64,000 nucleotides of DNA from Paenibacillus sp. FSL H8-0548 (GCF_038630985.1 NZ_CP152049.1:4173501-4237500), one strand, 5' to 3'. Shown: positions 8,634-18,518, counted from the stretch's first letter. The notes: generated by a model not told the origin, from the letters alone. A program made the numbers and translations.

Positions 8634-9380
8634 TTACTTTTTATGAACTTTATGTGTCTTGCTATTCGCAACAGCAAGCAGTTCTTTGATTTCTTGAGGT
8701 GTTAAATGGCGATACTTCCCTCTGCCTAGATTCTCAAGACCAAGTTCACCAAAACGAATTCTCTTCAGCCTGATAACCTTATGTCCAATGGCTTCAAACA
8801 TACGGCGAACCTGACGGTTGCGGCCTTCGAAAATCGTAATCGTAATCGTTGCTTCATTTCCTTCCGTATCCACATCGTGGTACTCGAGCATCGCTGGTGC
8901 AGTCATGCCATCCTCCAGCTTAATGCCCTTTTCCAGCTGTTCTAATGCAGTACCATGCGGAATCCCTTTGACTGTTGCACGGTAGGTTTTCGGTACGTGA
9001 TGACTTGGGTGCGTTAACAAATTGGCAAACTCGCCATCATTCGTTAATAGTAAAAGCCCTTCCGTATCATAATCCAATCGTCCGACCGGATATACTCTCT
9101 CTTTGATGCCAGGTAAAAAATCAGAAACCACCTTGCGGCCTTGTGGGTCCGTGGCGCTAGTGATAACCCCTTTGGATTTATTTAGCATAAGATAGAGCTT
9201 CTTCTCGCTCCGAATGGCCTTGCCGTTAACCGTAATGGTATCGACAGCTGGATCTGCTTTCACTCCAAGCGTCGTAATTTTCTCACCATTGACCTCAATC
9301 ATACCTGCCAAAATCATTTCTTCACATTTGCGACGAGAAGCTACTCCCGCTGCGGCTAATATTTTCTGTAAACGTTCCAA
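8634..9380 (-). CDS. rluB: 23S rRNA pseudouridine synthase RluB
   Basis: RsuA/RluB-type pseudouridine synthase of 248 residues. An N-terminal S4 RNA-binding domain (ERLQKILAAAGVASRRK) precedes the catalytic domain with D103 in GRLDYDTEGLLLLTNDG. B. subtilis RluB modifies 23S rRNA at the equivalent of U2605. I start at TTG 9380, where the AGGTG site and the family start ERLQKIL agree. Upstream ATGs at 9401 and 9404 lack a ribosome site. Its place between spmB and resA is conserved in Bacillus. Confidence 0.9.
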   Translation of the reverse strand: MERLQKILAAAGVASRRKCEEMILAGMIEVNGEKITTLGVKADPAVDTITVNGKAIRSEKKLYLMLNKSKGVITSATDPQGRKVVSDFLPGIKERVYPVGRLDYDTEGLLLLTNDGEFANLLTHPSHHVPKTYRATVKGIPHGTALEQLEKGIKLEDGMTAPAMLEYHDVDTEGNEATITITIFEGRNRQVRRMFEAIGHKVIRLKRIRFGELGLENLGRGKYRHLTPQEIKELLAVANSKTHKVHKK

Positions 9381-9434
9381 TGCTTTCACCTCACTCTCCA
9401 TCATAACGATATGAAGAACAAAGTACAAGCTCCA

Positions 9435-9971
9435 CTAACCGAATATGTATAAGCAAATGAAAATTGCTGCTAAAAAACCGACTAAGTCGGAAAATAATCC
9501 TACTTTAAGAGCATACCGTGAGCGCCGAATGCCAATTGCGCCAAAATAAACGGTAAGCACATATAAGGTCGTATCCGTACTGCCTTGAATCGTTGAAGCG
9601 ATTCTTCCGATCATCGAATCAGGACCGAAGGTCTGAATCAGATCAGTAGTAAAAGCTAGTGAGCCCGCGCCAGTCAATGGCCGAAGTATGCCAAGCGGCA
9701 ATACTTCGCTAGGAATACCAGCAAGGTCAAAGAGCGGCCTCACAGCCGATAGCATGAGCTCTAATGCGCCAGAAGATCGGAACATGCTGATCGCAACCAT
9801 CATGCCTACCAAATGCGGGATAATATTGATGGCCGTTCCAAAACCATCTTTAGCTCCCTCAACGAATGTTTCATATACAGGAACCTTGCGCCTGAGTGCT
9901 GCATAAAGCGGAATAAATACGATAATAGCAGGAATTAACCAGGAGGAAAAGCTTGAAAATAAGTTATACAA
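9435..9971 (-). CDS. spmB: Spore maturation protein SpmB
   Basis: Integral membrane protein of the nucleoside-recognition (Gate) family, about 178 residues. The family patterns VPVYETFVEGAKDG and GSTDTTLYVLTVYFG are visible. SpmA and SpmB are needed for spore core dehydration in Bacillus. TTG 9971 is preceded by GGAGGTGAACAGG at correct spacing. A GTG at 9980 is too close to that site. It overlaps the spmA end by a few bases. Confidence 0.9.
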   Translation of the reverse strand: MYNLFSSFSSWLIPAIIVFIPLYAALRRKVPVYETFVEGAKDGFGTAINIIPHLVGMMVAISMFRSSGALELMLSAVRPLFDLAGIPSEVLPLGILRPLTGAGSLAFTTDLIQTFGPDSMIGRIASTIQGSTDTTLYVLTVYFGAIGIRRSRYALKVGLFSDLVGFLAAIFICLYIFG

Positions 9972-10626
9972 CCTGTTCACCTCCAGCAGCTGGCGGAGTC
10001 ACCTTCTTCTCGTGATGCCTTCGTGGGGCGGATGGGTCTATAGATGGTGGCGGAGATTTGCGCCTATACCAGCGATCTGCTAAAATAGCCGCACCCGTCG
10101 CAACAAACGTTGCGGCAAGCGTCGTCCCGATAATTTCCGCCGGGTTTGCCGATCCGTAATTCATCCTGATCGCAATTAGGGTTGTCGGGATAATGGTAAT
10201 GCTAGACGTATTAAGAGCGAGAAGCGTACACATCGCCGGTGTCGCAGTTTCCGGATCAGGATTCAGCTTTTGCAGCTCCTGCATCGCCTTTATTCCCATT
10301 GGGGTAGCAGCGTTTCCAAGACCAAACAAATTAGCGCTTAGATTACTCATAATATAGCCAATTGCAGGATGGTTGCGAGGAACATCAGGAAAGAGCATGC
10401 GCACAATTGGACCGAGCAAACGAGCCATTTTTTGCAATAATCCAGCATCTTCCGCTATTCGCATCATCCCCAGCCAAAAAACCATTATGCTTATTAAACC
10501 AAAGCTTACGGTTACGCCAGATTTCGCGCCCTCGAAGGCAGCTTGCGTCACTGCATCCATCTTGCCTGTAAACGCTGCTACTACCACGCTTGCCACAATG
10601 AAAAACAACCAAATCCAATTTACCAT
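9964..10626 (-). CDS. spmA: Spore maturation protein SpmA
   Basis: Membrane protein of 220 residues with a Gate domain. Typical SpmA segments are MRIAEDAGLL, GNAATPMGIKAM and LALNTSSITIIPTTLIAIR. It acts with SpmB and DacB in spore core dehydration. A strong GGGGAGG site precedes ATG 10626. The last 35 residues are charged and proline-rich, longer than in B. subtilis SpmA. Confidence 0.92.
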   Translation of the reverse strand: MVNWIWLFFIVASVVVAAFTGKMDAVTQAAFEGAKSGVTVSFGLISIMVFWLGMMRIAEDAGLLQKMARLLGPIVRMLFPDVPRNHPAIGYIMSNLSANLFGLGNAATPMGIKAMQELQKLNPDPETATPAMCTLLALNTSSITIIPTTLIAIRMNYGSANPAEIIGTTLAATFVATGAAILADRWYRRKSPPPSIDPSAPRRHHEKKVTPPAAGGEQVV

Positions 10627-10718
10627 GAAGGCCGCCTCCCCAACTATGCACCTAACTACAGACTAAGCAGCGTCTCCCTCGCTAAATAGCCTGCATTTCT
10701 TAAGCGATTACGGCTGAT

Positions 10719-10734
10719 GCCGTCCTTTGACGGC
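10719..10734. repeat. Intergenic GCCGTCC-type motif
   Basis: GCCGTCCTTTGACGGC here closely resembles GCCGTCCTTTAGCGGC at 2677-2692, also non-coding. It lies in the 163-bp spmA-dacB gap, which also holds two copies of AAAGCTCGTC. These may belong to a species-specific intergenic repeat family. No function is evident. Confidence 0.45.
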
Positions 10735-10789
10735 AAAAGCTCGTCCCGCAGTAATAATAAACGCCAAAGCTCGTCGAACCTGTGCTGTC

Positions 10790-11986
10790 TTATATTTCAA
10801 ATAACATGTCCAGCACTTTTGAGAACGATTGATACCATGCTGAATCTCCATCTTGGTTAAGCTTCTCTGCTTTTCTGAAATCAGTCAGTGTCTGCAATGT
10901 TTTTCTAGACGTCTCAGGAAGCTGCAGCCTGCTGCTTGCTTGATCATAGACTGGAGAGGCACCCATTTTATCATTATTCATATACCACTCCAGCATTCCG
11001 CGTTCGCCTAATAAATAATGAATTGAATCGGTGTTAAGCAGCACTAAGCGAGATTGAATACTTTCCGTTTCCTGCTCCGCCACAGGGTATTTAAATGTGC
11101 GTCCAATTATATAGGGATACCCTGCAATCGCTTGCCCCTTTGCAGCTATCTCTTGCAATGGATAGTTGTTAAAGCCCCAATCGAGCATTTTACGATGGTC
11201 TGCCCAATCATCACTATCATTAATCGTTACAGCTGCAAGCTGTTGGCCTTGCCTTGTCGCGGAACTTACTAGACAACGAAGTGTTTTTTTCGTATATCCT
11301 GTTTTCACACCATCCGCGCCATCATACATCGTTAGCATCTTATTTTTGTTCGTGTAGCTGTACTCCCATTTTTCATGGGGATTTGGTACTTTTTTCACTT
11401 TTGTACTTACAATCTCAGCAAACACTTCATTTTTCAGAGCATATGCGGTAAGCCTGGCTAAATCATTAGCAGAGGAATAGTGTTCAGCCTGATCTAGTCC
11501 ATGCGGGTTTTGAAACTTAGAATGGGTTAAACCGATAAAGGCTGCTTTCTCATTCATGAGATGCACAAAGCCCTCCTCAGAGCCTCCCACATGCTCCGCT
11601 ATAGCCGTTGCGGCATCATTGCCAGACCTAAGCATTAGGCCATAAAGCATATTCGAAAGGCTCATTTCCTCTCCCAGCTGAAGATAAATAGAGGAACCCT
11701 CCTTACCTACCGCTCTCTTGCTTGTCTTAACCATATCCGTCAGCTTGCCATGCTCGATCGCTACGATCGCAGTCATGATTTTCGTCAAGCTCGCTATTCC
11801 CATCGCTGTATCACCATTATTGCTATACAATATTCTGCCCGACTCCACATCGAAAAGCGCCGAAGCTTTTGCGTTCGTATACAGCGAGCTCGGCTTAGCG
11901 GCTGCCTTTGGCAAGGTGCTTGTACCAGTCATGAATACAGCTATTAAGACAAATAGAGCAACTCGCTTTACCTTTAAGAAATGCAT
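10790..11986 (-). CDS. dacB: Sporulation D-Ala-D-Ala carboxypeptidase DacB
   Basis: Low-molecular-weight penicillin-binding protein of about 398 residues. It has an N-terminal signal/anchor (first about 30 residues) and the three penicilloyl-serine transferase motifs: S66-L-T-K69, S121-G-N123 and K228-T-G230. DacB trims peptide side chains of spore cortex peptidoglycan and so lowers crosslinking. The neighbouring spmA-spmB genes favour dacB over dacF or dacA. ATG 11986 is preferred; a TTG at 11992 is nearer the AAAGGA site and cannot be excluded. Confidence 0.88.
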   Translation of the reverse strand: MHFLKVKRVALFVLIAVFMTGTSTLPKAAAKPSSLYTNAKASALFDVESGRILYSNNGDTAMGIASLTKIMTAIVAIEHGKLTDMVKTSKRAVGKEGSSIYLQLGEEMSLSNMLYGLMLRSGNDAATAIAEHVGGSEEGFVHLMNEKAAFIGLTHSKFQNPHGLDQAEHYSSANDLARLTAYALKNEVFAEIVSTKVKKVPNPHEKWEYSYTNKNKMLTMYDGADGVKTGYTKKTLRCLVSSATRQGQQLAAVTINDSDDWADHRKMLDWGFNNYPLQEIAAKGQAIAGYPYIIGRTFKYPVAEQETESIQSRLVLLNTDSIHYLLGERGMLEWYMNNDKMGASPVYDQASSRLQLPETSRKTLQTLTDFRKAEKLNQDGDSAWYQSFSKVLDMLFEI

Positions 11987-12087
11987 ATCCAATCGATCCT
12001 TTCTTAAAACGTTAGTAGAAAAACATCTGATTATTTACTTGAGTATATGCTTGTACATGACACTCTAGACGAAAACTAGCTAACAAA

Positions 12088-12114
12088 AATGAAAAACTGC
12101 CCTCACGGGCAGTT
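12088..12114 (-). terminator. Terminator of the scpAB-ytfIJ transcript
   Basis: On the minus strand AACTGCCC (12107-12114) pairs with GGGCAGTT (12095-12102) around GTGA, and T residues follow. It stands just after the ytfJ stop. Confidence 0.9.
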
Positions 12115-12117
12115 ATG

Positions 12118-12609
12118 TCATAACAGGTGATCATTTGTTTCGATGTGTCCACTCACTACAGTTTGCGATGGCTCGACGTATGCTGCATGACTTGATGAAG
12201 ACGACTGCTTCATCATGGTTTGAATCTTATCAAAAACATGCGGCGCAGAATCGATGACTCGCTCAAGCAGATGCGTTTGATTATCAAGTGGAACAATTTT
12301 GACGCCATGCGTGCCTACAACTAAAAACGCAATTGGCGTAATCGATACGCCTCCGCCGCTGCCCCCGCCAAATGGCATCGACACAGATGCATGCTGTGCA
12401 TCTGATTGTGATCCATTTTTATGATCGGCATCATCTAATCGAATATCACTGCCGCCCGCTACAAATCCGAAGCCAACCTTTGAGATTGGCATAATAATAC
12501 TGCCGTCCGGAGTCTGTACGGGGTCACCCACAATCGTATTGACGTCAACCATCTCTTTAATGTTTTCCATTGCCGTTTGCATTAAGCCTTGAATAGGATG
12601 TTCTGCCAT
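12118..12609 (-). CDS. ytfJ: Spore protein YtfJ (GerW family)
   Basis: GerW/YtfJ family sporulation protein of 163 residues. Features are MAEHPIQGLMQTAMENIKEM at the start, GFGFVAGGSD, and a glycine-rich patch MPFGGGSGGGVSITP. In B. subtilis the homologue is made in sporulating cells and affects germination with L-alanine. ATG 12609 follows AAAGGAGG at eight bases. Longer upstream frames only overlap ytfI. The C-terminus is serine-rich. Confidence 0.9.
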   Translation of the reverse strand: MAEHPIQGLMQTAMENIKEMVDVNTIVGDPVQTPDGSIIMPISKVGFGFVAGGSDIRLDDADHKNGSQSDAQHASVSMPFGGGSGGGVSITPIAFLVVGTHGVKIVPLDNQTHLLERVIDSAPHVFDKIQTMMKQSSSSSHAAYVEPSQTVVSGHIETNDHLL

Positions 12610-13274
12610 GCTTTGACGCCTCCTTTCATTTTCCTCATCCGAACTAAAAGCTGCAGTCCGGCAAGAATAGCATATCCGAAGCGGATTTGAGCTATGCATG
12701 ACCATTCGGTTTGAAATGCTGGGCATTGATAAATCGGCTGCACATTCATTTTCGGCTCAGCCTTCAGCTTAACCATTTGAGATAAAAGTCCGATAATGGA
12801 CGTCTTCACAGACCAGACTGCTCCAGTTGCCATAGCTGTCCACATCGCATCTCCAGTTCCGACTGAAGTCGTCCAATTCCATTCTAGAAGTCGAATTTTC
12901 GTGAGCGTCTTTCTAGCCCATCCGGTTAAATCCCGTGTCATTTGCAATAAGCTTTTAAACTTATCAATATAATTTGCAACTCTTTCGGCATCTATGTCCT
13001 CATTAAATTGCTGCCATGTGTTTAGACCTGCATTCGTCTTTGAGACCTGCTCCTTCAGCTGGACCGATGTTCCGGTAAATTGAATGATCGGCACTTTGTA
13101 GCGATATCGGATAAGACCGAATAGTGCTTTTATATTCAATTCTGCATCATCATCGCTTCCTACTCTGCGAAGATGTCCTTTAATGACAACCTCAGATCGT
13201 AGAATAACTACTAAAATGAGCAAAAAAAAGAGACCGACCGCCGTGTTCCAACCGTAGGGGTAACCGAGCACCAT
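12582..13274 (-). CDS. ytfI: DUF2953 membrane protein (YtfI-like)
   Basis: Protein of 230 residues with one N-terminal transmembrane helix, then a soluble region with the DUF2953 signature LLEWNWTTSVGTGDA and MATGAVWSVKT. Its function is unknown. It is usually next to ytfJ in spore formers, as here, with a 28-base overlap. ATG 13274 has a GGAGG site eight bases upstream. A role linked to sporulation is inferred only from the neighbour. Confidence 0.85.
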   Translation of the reverse strand: MVLGYPYGWNTAVGLFFLLILVVILRSEVVIKGHLRRVGSDDDAELNIKALFGLIRYRYKVPIIQFTGTSVQLKEQVSKTNAGLNTWQQFNEDIDAERVANYIDKFKSLLQMTRDLTGWARKTLTKIRLLEWNWTTSVGTGDAMWTAMATGAVWSVKTSIIGLLSQMVKLKAEPKMNVQPIYQCPAFQTEWSCIAQIRFGYAILAGLQLLVRMRKMKGGVKAWQNILFKA

Positions 13275-13332
13275 GATGCTTCCTCCGTTTCCCATATGTA
13301 GGTTGAATATAGTATGACCCGGCGGTCAAATC

Positions 13333-13935
13333 TCATTCTTTTATTTCTTCAAATGTTATTTGTCGGTTATCCAGACGATCGAATAGAAGCTGCGTCTGTT
13401 CCTCCAGCGCTTCATCCAAATCCACTTTCCCCGGCTCTGGGAGCTCCTTTATGGATGGCAAACCAAAATAATCTAAAAATGATTTCGTTGTTCCGTACAA
13501 AATTGGTCTGCCAATCTGCTCGGCACGTCCAACCTCTTCAATAAGATCCTTCGACACAAGCGATTGAATCGCTCTATCACTTTTCACACCGCGAATTTCT
13601 TCGATCGATATTCTCGTTATCGGTTGTTGATAAGCAACAATAGATAGTGTCTCTAAGGCAGCCTGAGATAGCTGTGCACGTGTTGGCGTATAGGCCATCC
13701 GTTCAAAATAAGGTGCGTGATCCAAATGGGTCGTCAATCGATAGGATGCTGCAACCTCAGCGATTTGAATACCGCGTCCTTCACGCTCCAGATCTCGCTG
13801 CAAATCGTAAACCAAATCAGAGGCTAGGTCCGCATCCAGCTCCAAAATATCAGCAAGCTGCCGCTTCGTCAAACCCTCATCTCCTGCCATAAACAGCAGG
13901 CCCTCAATAATCGTCTTCAACTTCTGGTAATCCAA
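13333..13935 (-). CDS. scpB: Segregation and condensation protein B
   Basis: ScpB (200 residues) is a tandem winged-helix protein that joins ScpA and SMC to form the bacterial condensin acting in chromosome segregation. The family core LSIVAYQQPITRISIEEIRG and KSDRAIQSL is clear. I start at TTG 13935, which fits the family N-terminus (LDYQKLKTIIEGLLFMAG) and a GGAAAGGAG site. An ATG at 13977 would add 14 unrelated residues. It overlaps scpA by 32 bases. Confidence 0.92.
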   Translation of the reverse strand: MDYQKLKTIIEGLLFMAGDEGLTKRQLADILELDADLASDLVYDLQRDLEREGRGIQIAEVAASYRLTTHLDHAPYFERMAYTPTRAQLSQAALETLSIVAYQQPITRISIEEIRGVKSDRAIQSLVSKDLIEEVGRAEQIGRPILYGTTKSFLDYFGLPSIKELPEPGKVDLDEALEEQTQLLFDRLDNRQITFEEIKE

Positions 13936-14683
13936 CTTGTGACGACTCTCCTTTCCAGTGAATGACGATGTCGTCAAACAACTGATGCTGGTAGCAACGA
14001 ATAGACTTCATCTTCATAAGCTCCAGAATCGCTAGAAAAGTGACTACAATTTCGTGCCTGTCCATATTTTCACGTATAAGCCGAGAGAACTGAACCGTAT
14101 TAAATTCTTTAAGCACCTCGACGATATCCCGAATTCGATCCTTGACCGATATTTCATCCCGCTGAATCGTTGAAACGATATTACGTCTGGACGCACGACG
14201 AAGCGCCTTCTGAAAGGCTAAAATCAAATCCGATACATGCAGCCCTTCGACCGGATTGGTTTTTTCTTGTTTCATGAAGGGGGTCATATCTTCCGGTTCT
14301 CGTGAATAAACAAGGCTGCGCTCAACTTCCTTCTCACGCAGCTGCTCGGCTATTTTTTTGAATTTCCGATATTCAACTAGCTTCTGGATCAGCTCATCAC
14401 GAGGATCCAACCCATCATCAGGCCATTCCTCGTAATCATCTTCAAATATAGGAGGCTTAGGAAGAAGCTGCTTGCTCTTTATCGCCAAAAGGGTCGCCGC
14501 CATTACCAAAAACTCGCTCGTAACCTCCAGCTCCAGCTCCTTCATCGCATGCAAGTAATCCATATATTGAATCGTAATCTCGCTAATAGACACTTCATGG
14601 ATATCGATTTCGGATTTGTCGATCAAATGGAGCAATAGATCAAGTGGTCCCTCAAATGAATCCAGCTTATAAAGCACTGACAC
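13904..14683 (-). CDS. scpA: Segregation and condensation protein A
   Basis: ScpA kleisin of 259 residues that bridges SMC heads in condensin. The N-terminal motif LDSFEGPLDLLLHLIDKSEI and the winged-helix C-terminus (VTFLAILELMKM) are typical. GTG start with a GGAGG site eight bases upstream. It lies between ribH and scpB as in Bacillus. Confidence 0.94.
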   Translation of the reverse strand: MSVLYKLDSFEGPLDLLLHLIDKSEIDIHEVSISEITIQYMDYLHAMKELELEVTSEFLVMAATLLAIKSKQLLPKPPIFEDDYEEWPDDGLDPRDELIQKLVEYRKFKKIAEQLREKEVERSLVYSREPEDMTPFMKQEKTNPVEGLHVSDLILAFQKALRRASRRNIVSTIQRDEISVKDRIRDIVEVLKEFNTVQFSRLIRENMDRHEIVVTFLAILELMKMKSIRCYQHQLFDDIVIHWKGESSQVGLPEVEDDY

Positions 14684-14719
14684 TTACAGTTCCTCCCGCC
14701 AAGCCATTTCGATTGTTTC

Positions 14720-15190
14720 TTAACCTTGCAATTGCTTCGTTAAATTAGCCATTTCAATTGCGCTGGCTGCTGCTTCATAACCTTTATTGCCCGCTTTCGT
14801 GCCTGCACGCTCAATGGCTTGCTCGATTGAATCTACCGTCAATACGCCAAAAATCGTAGGAATGCCTGTTTTCAATGCGATGGCCGCTACACCTTTAGCA
14901 GCCTCATTGCATACGAAATCAAAATGCGGCGTTGAGCCACGAATAACTGCACCAAGCGTTATAACAGCGTCATATTTACCGCTCTCCGCCATTTTTTGTG
15001 CAATTAACGGAATTTCAAATGCTCCTGGAACCCAAGCTACCTCTACATCAGAGTCTTGAGCGCCATGACGCTTGAACGCATCTAACGCACCTCCAAGAAG
15101 CTTGCTTGAGATAAATTCATTAAAACGTCCAACTACTACTCCATATTTTAAACCTTCTGATACTAAATGTCCCTCATAAATTCGTGTCAT
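14720..15190 (-). CDS. ribH: 6,7-dimethyl-8-ribityllumazine synthase
   Basis: Lumazine synthase of 156 residues. It condenses 5-amino-6-ribitylaminouracil with 3,4-dihydroxybutanone 4-phosphate to form the riboflavin precursor. Signatures are [18 protein letters not shown], and the catalytic-histidine region [16 protein letters not shown]. It is the last gene of the rib operon. Confidence 0.95.
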   Translation of the reverse strand: MTRIYEGHLVSEGLKYGVVVGRFNEFISSKLLGGALDAFKRHGAQDSDVEVAWVPGAFEIPLIAQKMAESGKYDAVITLGAVIRGSTPHFDFVCNEAAKGVAAIALKTGIPTIFGVLTVDSIEQAIERAGTKAGNKGYEAAASAIEMANLTKQLQG

Positions 15191-15212
15191 TTGTAATCAT
15201 CCTTCCTTTTCA

Positions 15213-16448
15213 TTAAATAATATAGTCAATTCCTTCATAGCTAAGCAAATGTCCAAGCTTATTTTTCTTCGTGCGCAAATAGTTTTGGTTGTCTTCGTTG
15301 AGTTCCATCTGAATCGCAACACGCTCAACGACCTCTAGTCCATAGCCTTCAAGCCCTTTGATTTTGCGAGGGTTATTGGTTAACAAGCGCATTTGGCGAA
15401 CGCCAAGATCCTTCAAAATTTGCGCGCCTATTCCATAATCGCGCAAATCGGCTGGAAAGCCAAGCTTTAAATTTGCATCCACCGTATCGAAGCCTTGTTC
15501 TTGCAATGCATATGCCTTAAGTTTATTAATGAGCCCAATGCCTCTGCCCTCTTGGCGCATGTAAAGAAGTACACCGCTTCCTGCCTCTTCAATTTGCTTT
15601 AGTGCAGCCTCAAGCTGTGGACCGCAGTCACAACGGTGTGAATGGAACACATCGCCAGTTAAGCATTCAGAATGAACGCGTACAAGCAATGGACGTTCAG
15701 GATCAATGTCGCCTTTCACAAGTGCGATATGCTCTTTATTGTCAACGATATTTGTATATGCAATTGCCCGGAAAGTTCCAAAATCGGTAGGCAGCTTAAC
15801 ATCAACCGCCCGCTCAACTAGTTTCTCCTTCGCATTACGATATTCGATCATGGCTTGAATCGTAATAAGCTTCAAATTATGCTTCTCTTTGAATACGATC
15901 AGGTCAGCTAATCGTGACATCGTGCCGTCTTCATTAATGATTTCGCAAATAGCTGCTCCAGGCGAAGATCCGCACATCACAGCCAAATCAATGGCAGCCT
16001 CTGTATGTCCTGCACGACGGAGCACTCCGCCTGATTTTGCGATAAGCGGGAATATATGTCCTGGTCTGCGGAAATCGGACGCTTTCGTCGTTGGATCAAG
16101 AAGCGCCTTGACCGTCTCCGAGCGCTCATATGCTGAGATACCAGTAGTCGTTCCTACATAGTCAACGGATACAGTAAATGCTGTACCATGGTAATCCGTA
16201 TTGTGAGTGACCATTGGCGGCAAATCAAGCTGCTCCGCACGCTCTTGCGTAATCGGCACACATACAAGCCCGCGCGCCTCCGAGATCATGAAATTAATCA
16301 CTTCCGGCGTTGTCCTATCCGCCAGCGCGATTAGATCCCCCTCATTTTCCCTATCCTCATCGTCTACTACAATGACTGGTTTCCCAAGCTTTAGATCCTC
16401 AAGCGCATCCTCAATCCGATCAAATGGGGTTTTATCTGTTTGTTCCAT
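15213..16448 (-). CDS. ribBA: DHBP synthase / GTP cyclohydrolase II
   Basis: Bifunctional riboflavin enzyme of 411 residues. The N-terminal half (about 1-200) is DHBP synthase with acidic metal motif [10 protein letters not shown] (29-38). The C-terminal half is GTP cyclohydrolase II with the zinc cluster [19 protein letters not shown] and RQEGRGIGL. Together they start both branches of riboflavin synthesis. ATG 16448 has an AGGAGG site nine bases upstream; a GTG/TTG-type extension to 16472 is not supported. Confidence 0.95.
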   Translation of the reverse strand: MEQTDKTPFDRIEDALEDLKLGKPVIVVDDEDRENEGDLIALADRTTPEVINFMISEARGLVCVPITQERAEQLDLPPMVTHNTDYHGTAFTVSVDYVGTTTGISAYERSETVKALLDPTTKASDFRRPGHIFPLIAKSGGVLRRAGHTEAAIDLAVMCGSSPGAAICEIINEDGTMSRLADLIVFKEKHNLKLITIQAMIEYRNAKEKLVERAVDVKLPTDFGTFRAIAYTNIVDNKEHIALVKGDIDPERPLLVRVHSECLTGDVFHSHRCDCGPQLEAALKQIEEAGSGVLLYMRQEGRGIGLINKLKAYALQEQGFDTVDANLKLGFPADLRDYGIGAQILKDLGVRQMRLLTNNPRKIKGLEGYGLEVVERVAIQMELNEDNQNYLRTKKNKLGHLLSYEGIDYII

Positions 16449-16512
16449 ATGGGATTCCCTCCTTTGTGACAACCAAGCCTTTGTAAGGCTTATTTTTTTC
16501 TAAATACTCTTA

Positions 16513-17172
16513 TTACAAGAAACCATTTTCCATAAGAAACGATGTCGTTAGCTTTGATTGTGATTTTGCCGAATCTGGCCGCTTGAAATGCAGCAGATGA
16601 TCCACGTATTTACCAATGACATCACATTCTATATTGACTGTATCGCCCGCATGCTTGTGCTGTAGGGCTGTTTCGCCAAGAGTGTGCGGTATAATCGAGA
16701 CAGCAAAGGAATTTGCTTCTGTATCAACTACCGTAAGACTTATACCATCTACCGTTATGGAGCCCTTCGGGATAACGTAACGAAGCATATCTGCATCGCT
16801 AAGTTGAACCGTGTAGACCACCGCGTTGGCGTCCGTTTCGCGTCTAGTAATCGTTCCGGTACCATCAATATGCCCCTGAACAATGTGACCGCCAAACCTT
16901 CCGCCAGCTTGCATCGCTCGCTCCAAATTCACACGTTCACCAGCACGAAGCTGATGAAGGTTGGATTTGCGATACGTCTCAGGCATCACATCTGCTGAGA
17001 ATGAAGCCGCGTCAAATGAAGTAACCGTTAGACATACACCATTTACCGAAATGCTGTCTCCAAGCATAACGCCAACGGTCACATGTGCTGCCCCGATGAC
17101 AAGCTTCATGGCCTCACCTTGCTTCGTGATCCCTTTCATTTTCCCCACTTCTTCCACTAATCCGGTAAACAT
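16513..17172 (-). CDS. ribE: Riboflavin synthase alpha subunit
   Basis: Riboflavin synthase of 219 residues with two lumazine-binding repeats, starting at the conserved MFTGLVEEVG. The motif RFGGHIVQGHIDG lies in the first repeat region, and ISLTVVDTEANSFAVSIIPHT in the second. It dismutates two lumazines into riboflavin. The gene lies second in the rib operon. Confidence 0.95.
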   Translation of the reverse strand: MFTGLVEEVGKMKGITKQGEAMKLVIGAAHVTVGVMLGDSISVNGVCLTVTSFDAASFSADVMPETYRKSNLHQLRAGERVNLERAMQAGGRFGGHIVQGHIDGTGTITRRETDANAVVYTVQLSDADMLRYVIPKGSITVDGISLTVVDTEANSFAVSIIPHTLGETALQHKHAGDTVNIECDVIGKYVDHLLHFKRPDSAKSQSKLTTSFLMENGFL

Positions 17173-17201
17173 GGGCTTCCTCCCCTAAAGGTTTGCAAAT
17201 G

Positions 17202-18299
17202 CTAATACAAAGGATAACCTGCTACACGAATGTCCTCGCCAGCCATTTCCACACTCACTCTTTCAAGCTGTATGGCATCCGCCATTTTCTCGAATCCCGA
17301 AAATGTAAAGGTTCCTGGCGCATTCGCTCCACCTATAATTTTAGCAGCATAATAAAGAACAATTTTATCGATAAGACCAGCTTCCAGCATCGCACCGTTT
17401 AGTTTGCCGCCGCCCTCTAGCAGAATCGATCCGATCTCCAGCTCTCCAAGCTTTATCATGCCAATGCTTAAATCAACTTTCTCTCCACTGCCACACGTAA
17501 CGACTTCAATTCCTTTAGCTTCCAATGCTTGCTTATGTTCTTCGCTAGCTTGGCCGGAGGTTAGTACGATAGTCCGTACCGTCCGATCCGTTACAACCCT
17601 CGCATCCAGCGGCAAACGAAGCTGTGAATCTACGATGATGCGAACCGGATCAATAGCAGGAACTGACGCTCTCGTGTTCAGCAAAGGATCATCCGCCAGC
17701 ACCGTTCCAATTCCGACCATAATCGCCTCATGCTGATGACGCAGTGTATGAACCTGCTCACGTGCTGCTGTGCCAGTCACCCAACGGCTATCACCAGTTC
17801 GAGAAGCAATCTTGCCATCAAGAGTACTTGCTGTCTTCAAAGTAACGAAAGGGAGCTTAGTTGTGATATACTTATTGAATTTTTCGTTCATTTGCTCTGA
17901 CCGCTGTTCGAAGACGCCTACAGTGACTTCAATGCCTTCTTCACGCAGTCTTGCGATGCCTCGGCCAGATACCTCTGGATTGGGATCACCGCTTGCGACA
18001 ACTACTCTCGCAGCTTTCGCAGCTATAATTCGTTCACAGCATGGCGGAGTTTTACCGAAGTGACTGCACGGCTCCAAGGTGACATAAACGGTAGAGCCCT
18101 CGGCTTCCTCTCCAGCCATCTGAAGCGCATGCACCTCTGCGTGACCTGTTCCGCGCTTAAGATGCGTCCCAATTCCGAGTATTCTTCCATCCTTAACGAC
18201 AACGCAACCAACAACTGGATTAATTCCTGTCTGTCCCGTTGCCTTTGCAGCCATATCCAAAGCTAGACTCATGTAATATTCATCATTCAAAATGTCCAT
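17202..18299 (-). CDS. ribD: Riboflavin deaminase/reductase RibD
   Basis: Bifunctional enzyme of 365 residues. The N-terminal deaminase domain has zinc ligands in GTGHAEVHAL and LEPCSHFGKTPPC. The C-terminal reductase domain carries KTASTLDGKIASRTGDSRWVT and ILLEGGGKLNGAML. First gene of the rib operon. ATG 18299 lies right after the T run of the riboswitch terminator, and the AGGGGTG in the terminator stem may be its ribosome site. Confidence 0.95.
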   Translation of the reverse strand: MDILNDEYYMSLALDMAAKATGQTGINPVVGCVVVKDGRILGIGTHLKRGTGHAEVHALQMAGEEAEGSTVYVTLEPCSHFGKTPPCCERIIAAKAARVVVASGDPNPEVSGRGIARLREEGIEVTVGVFEQRSEQMNEKFNKYITTKLPFVTLKTASTLDGKIASRTGDSRWVTGTAAREQVHTLRHQHEAIMVGIGTVLADDPLLNTRASVPAIDPVRIIVDSQLRLPLDARVVTDRTVRTIVLTSGQASEEHKQALEAKGIEVVTCGSGEKVDLSIGMIKLGELEIGSILLEGGGKLNGAMLEAGLIDKIVLYYAAKIIGGANAPGTFTFSGFEKMADAIQLERVSVEMAGEDIRVAGYPLY

Positions 18300-18303
18300 A
18301 AAC

Positions 18304-18341
18304 AAAAAACACCCCTATCGGCAAACATTCCGACAGGGGTG
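18304..18341 (-). terminator. FMN riboswitch expression-platform terminator
   Basis: On the minus strand CACCCCT (18335-18341) pairs with AGGGGTG (18310-18316), with inner CGG/CCG pairing and a six-T run at 18304-18309. It ends five bases before the ribD ATG. The 3' arm AGGGGTG can also act as the ribD ribosome site, so the same hairpin could both stop transcription and hide translation initiation. Confidence 0.88.
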
Positions 18342-18518
18342 ATGAAAGAGTTTCGAGATCTACGACAAAACCGATGAGCGTTGTCGGCTTTAACCACCGA
18401 CCACACCATAATCGCTTTTATTGCGATGACGGTTTTTGAATACGCTAAAAAAACAAACCTATCATGCCTGTGAAATAATACACAAGCAAATAAGCTAATC
18501 GTTATAGCTGTCGAAGCA

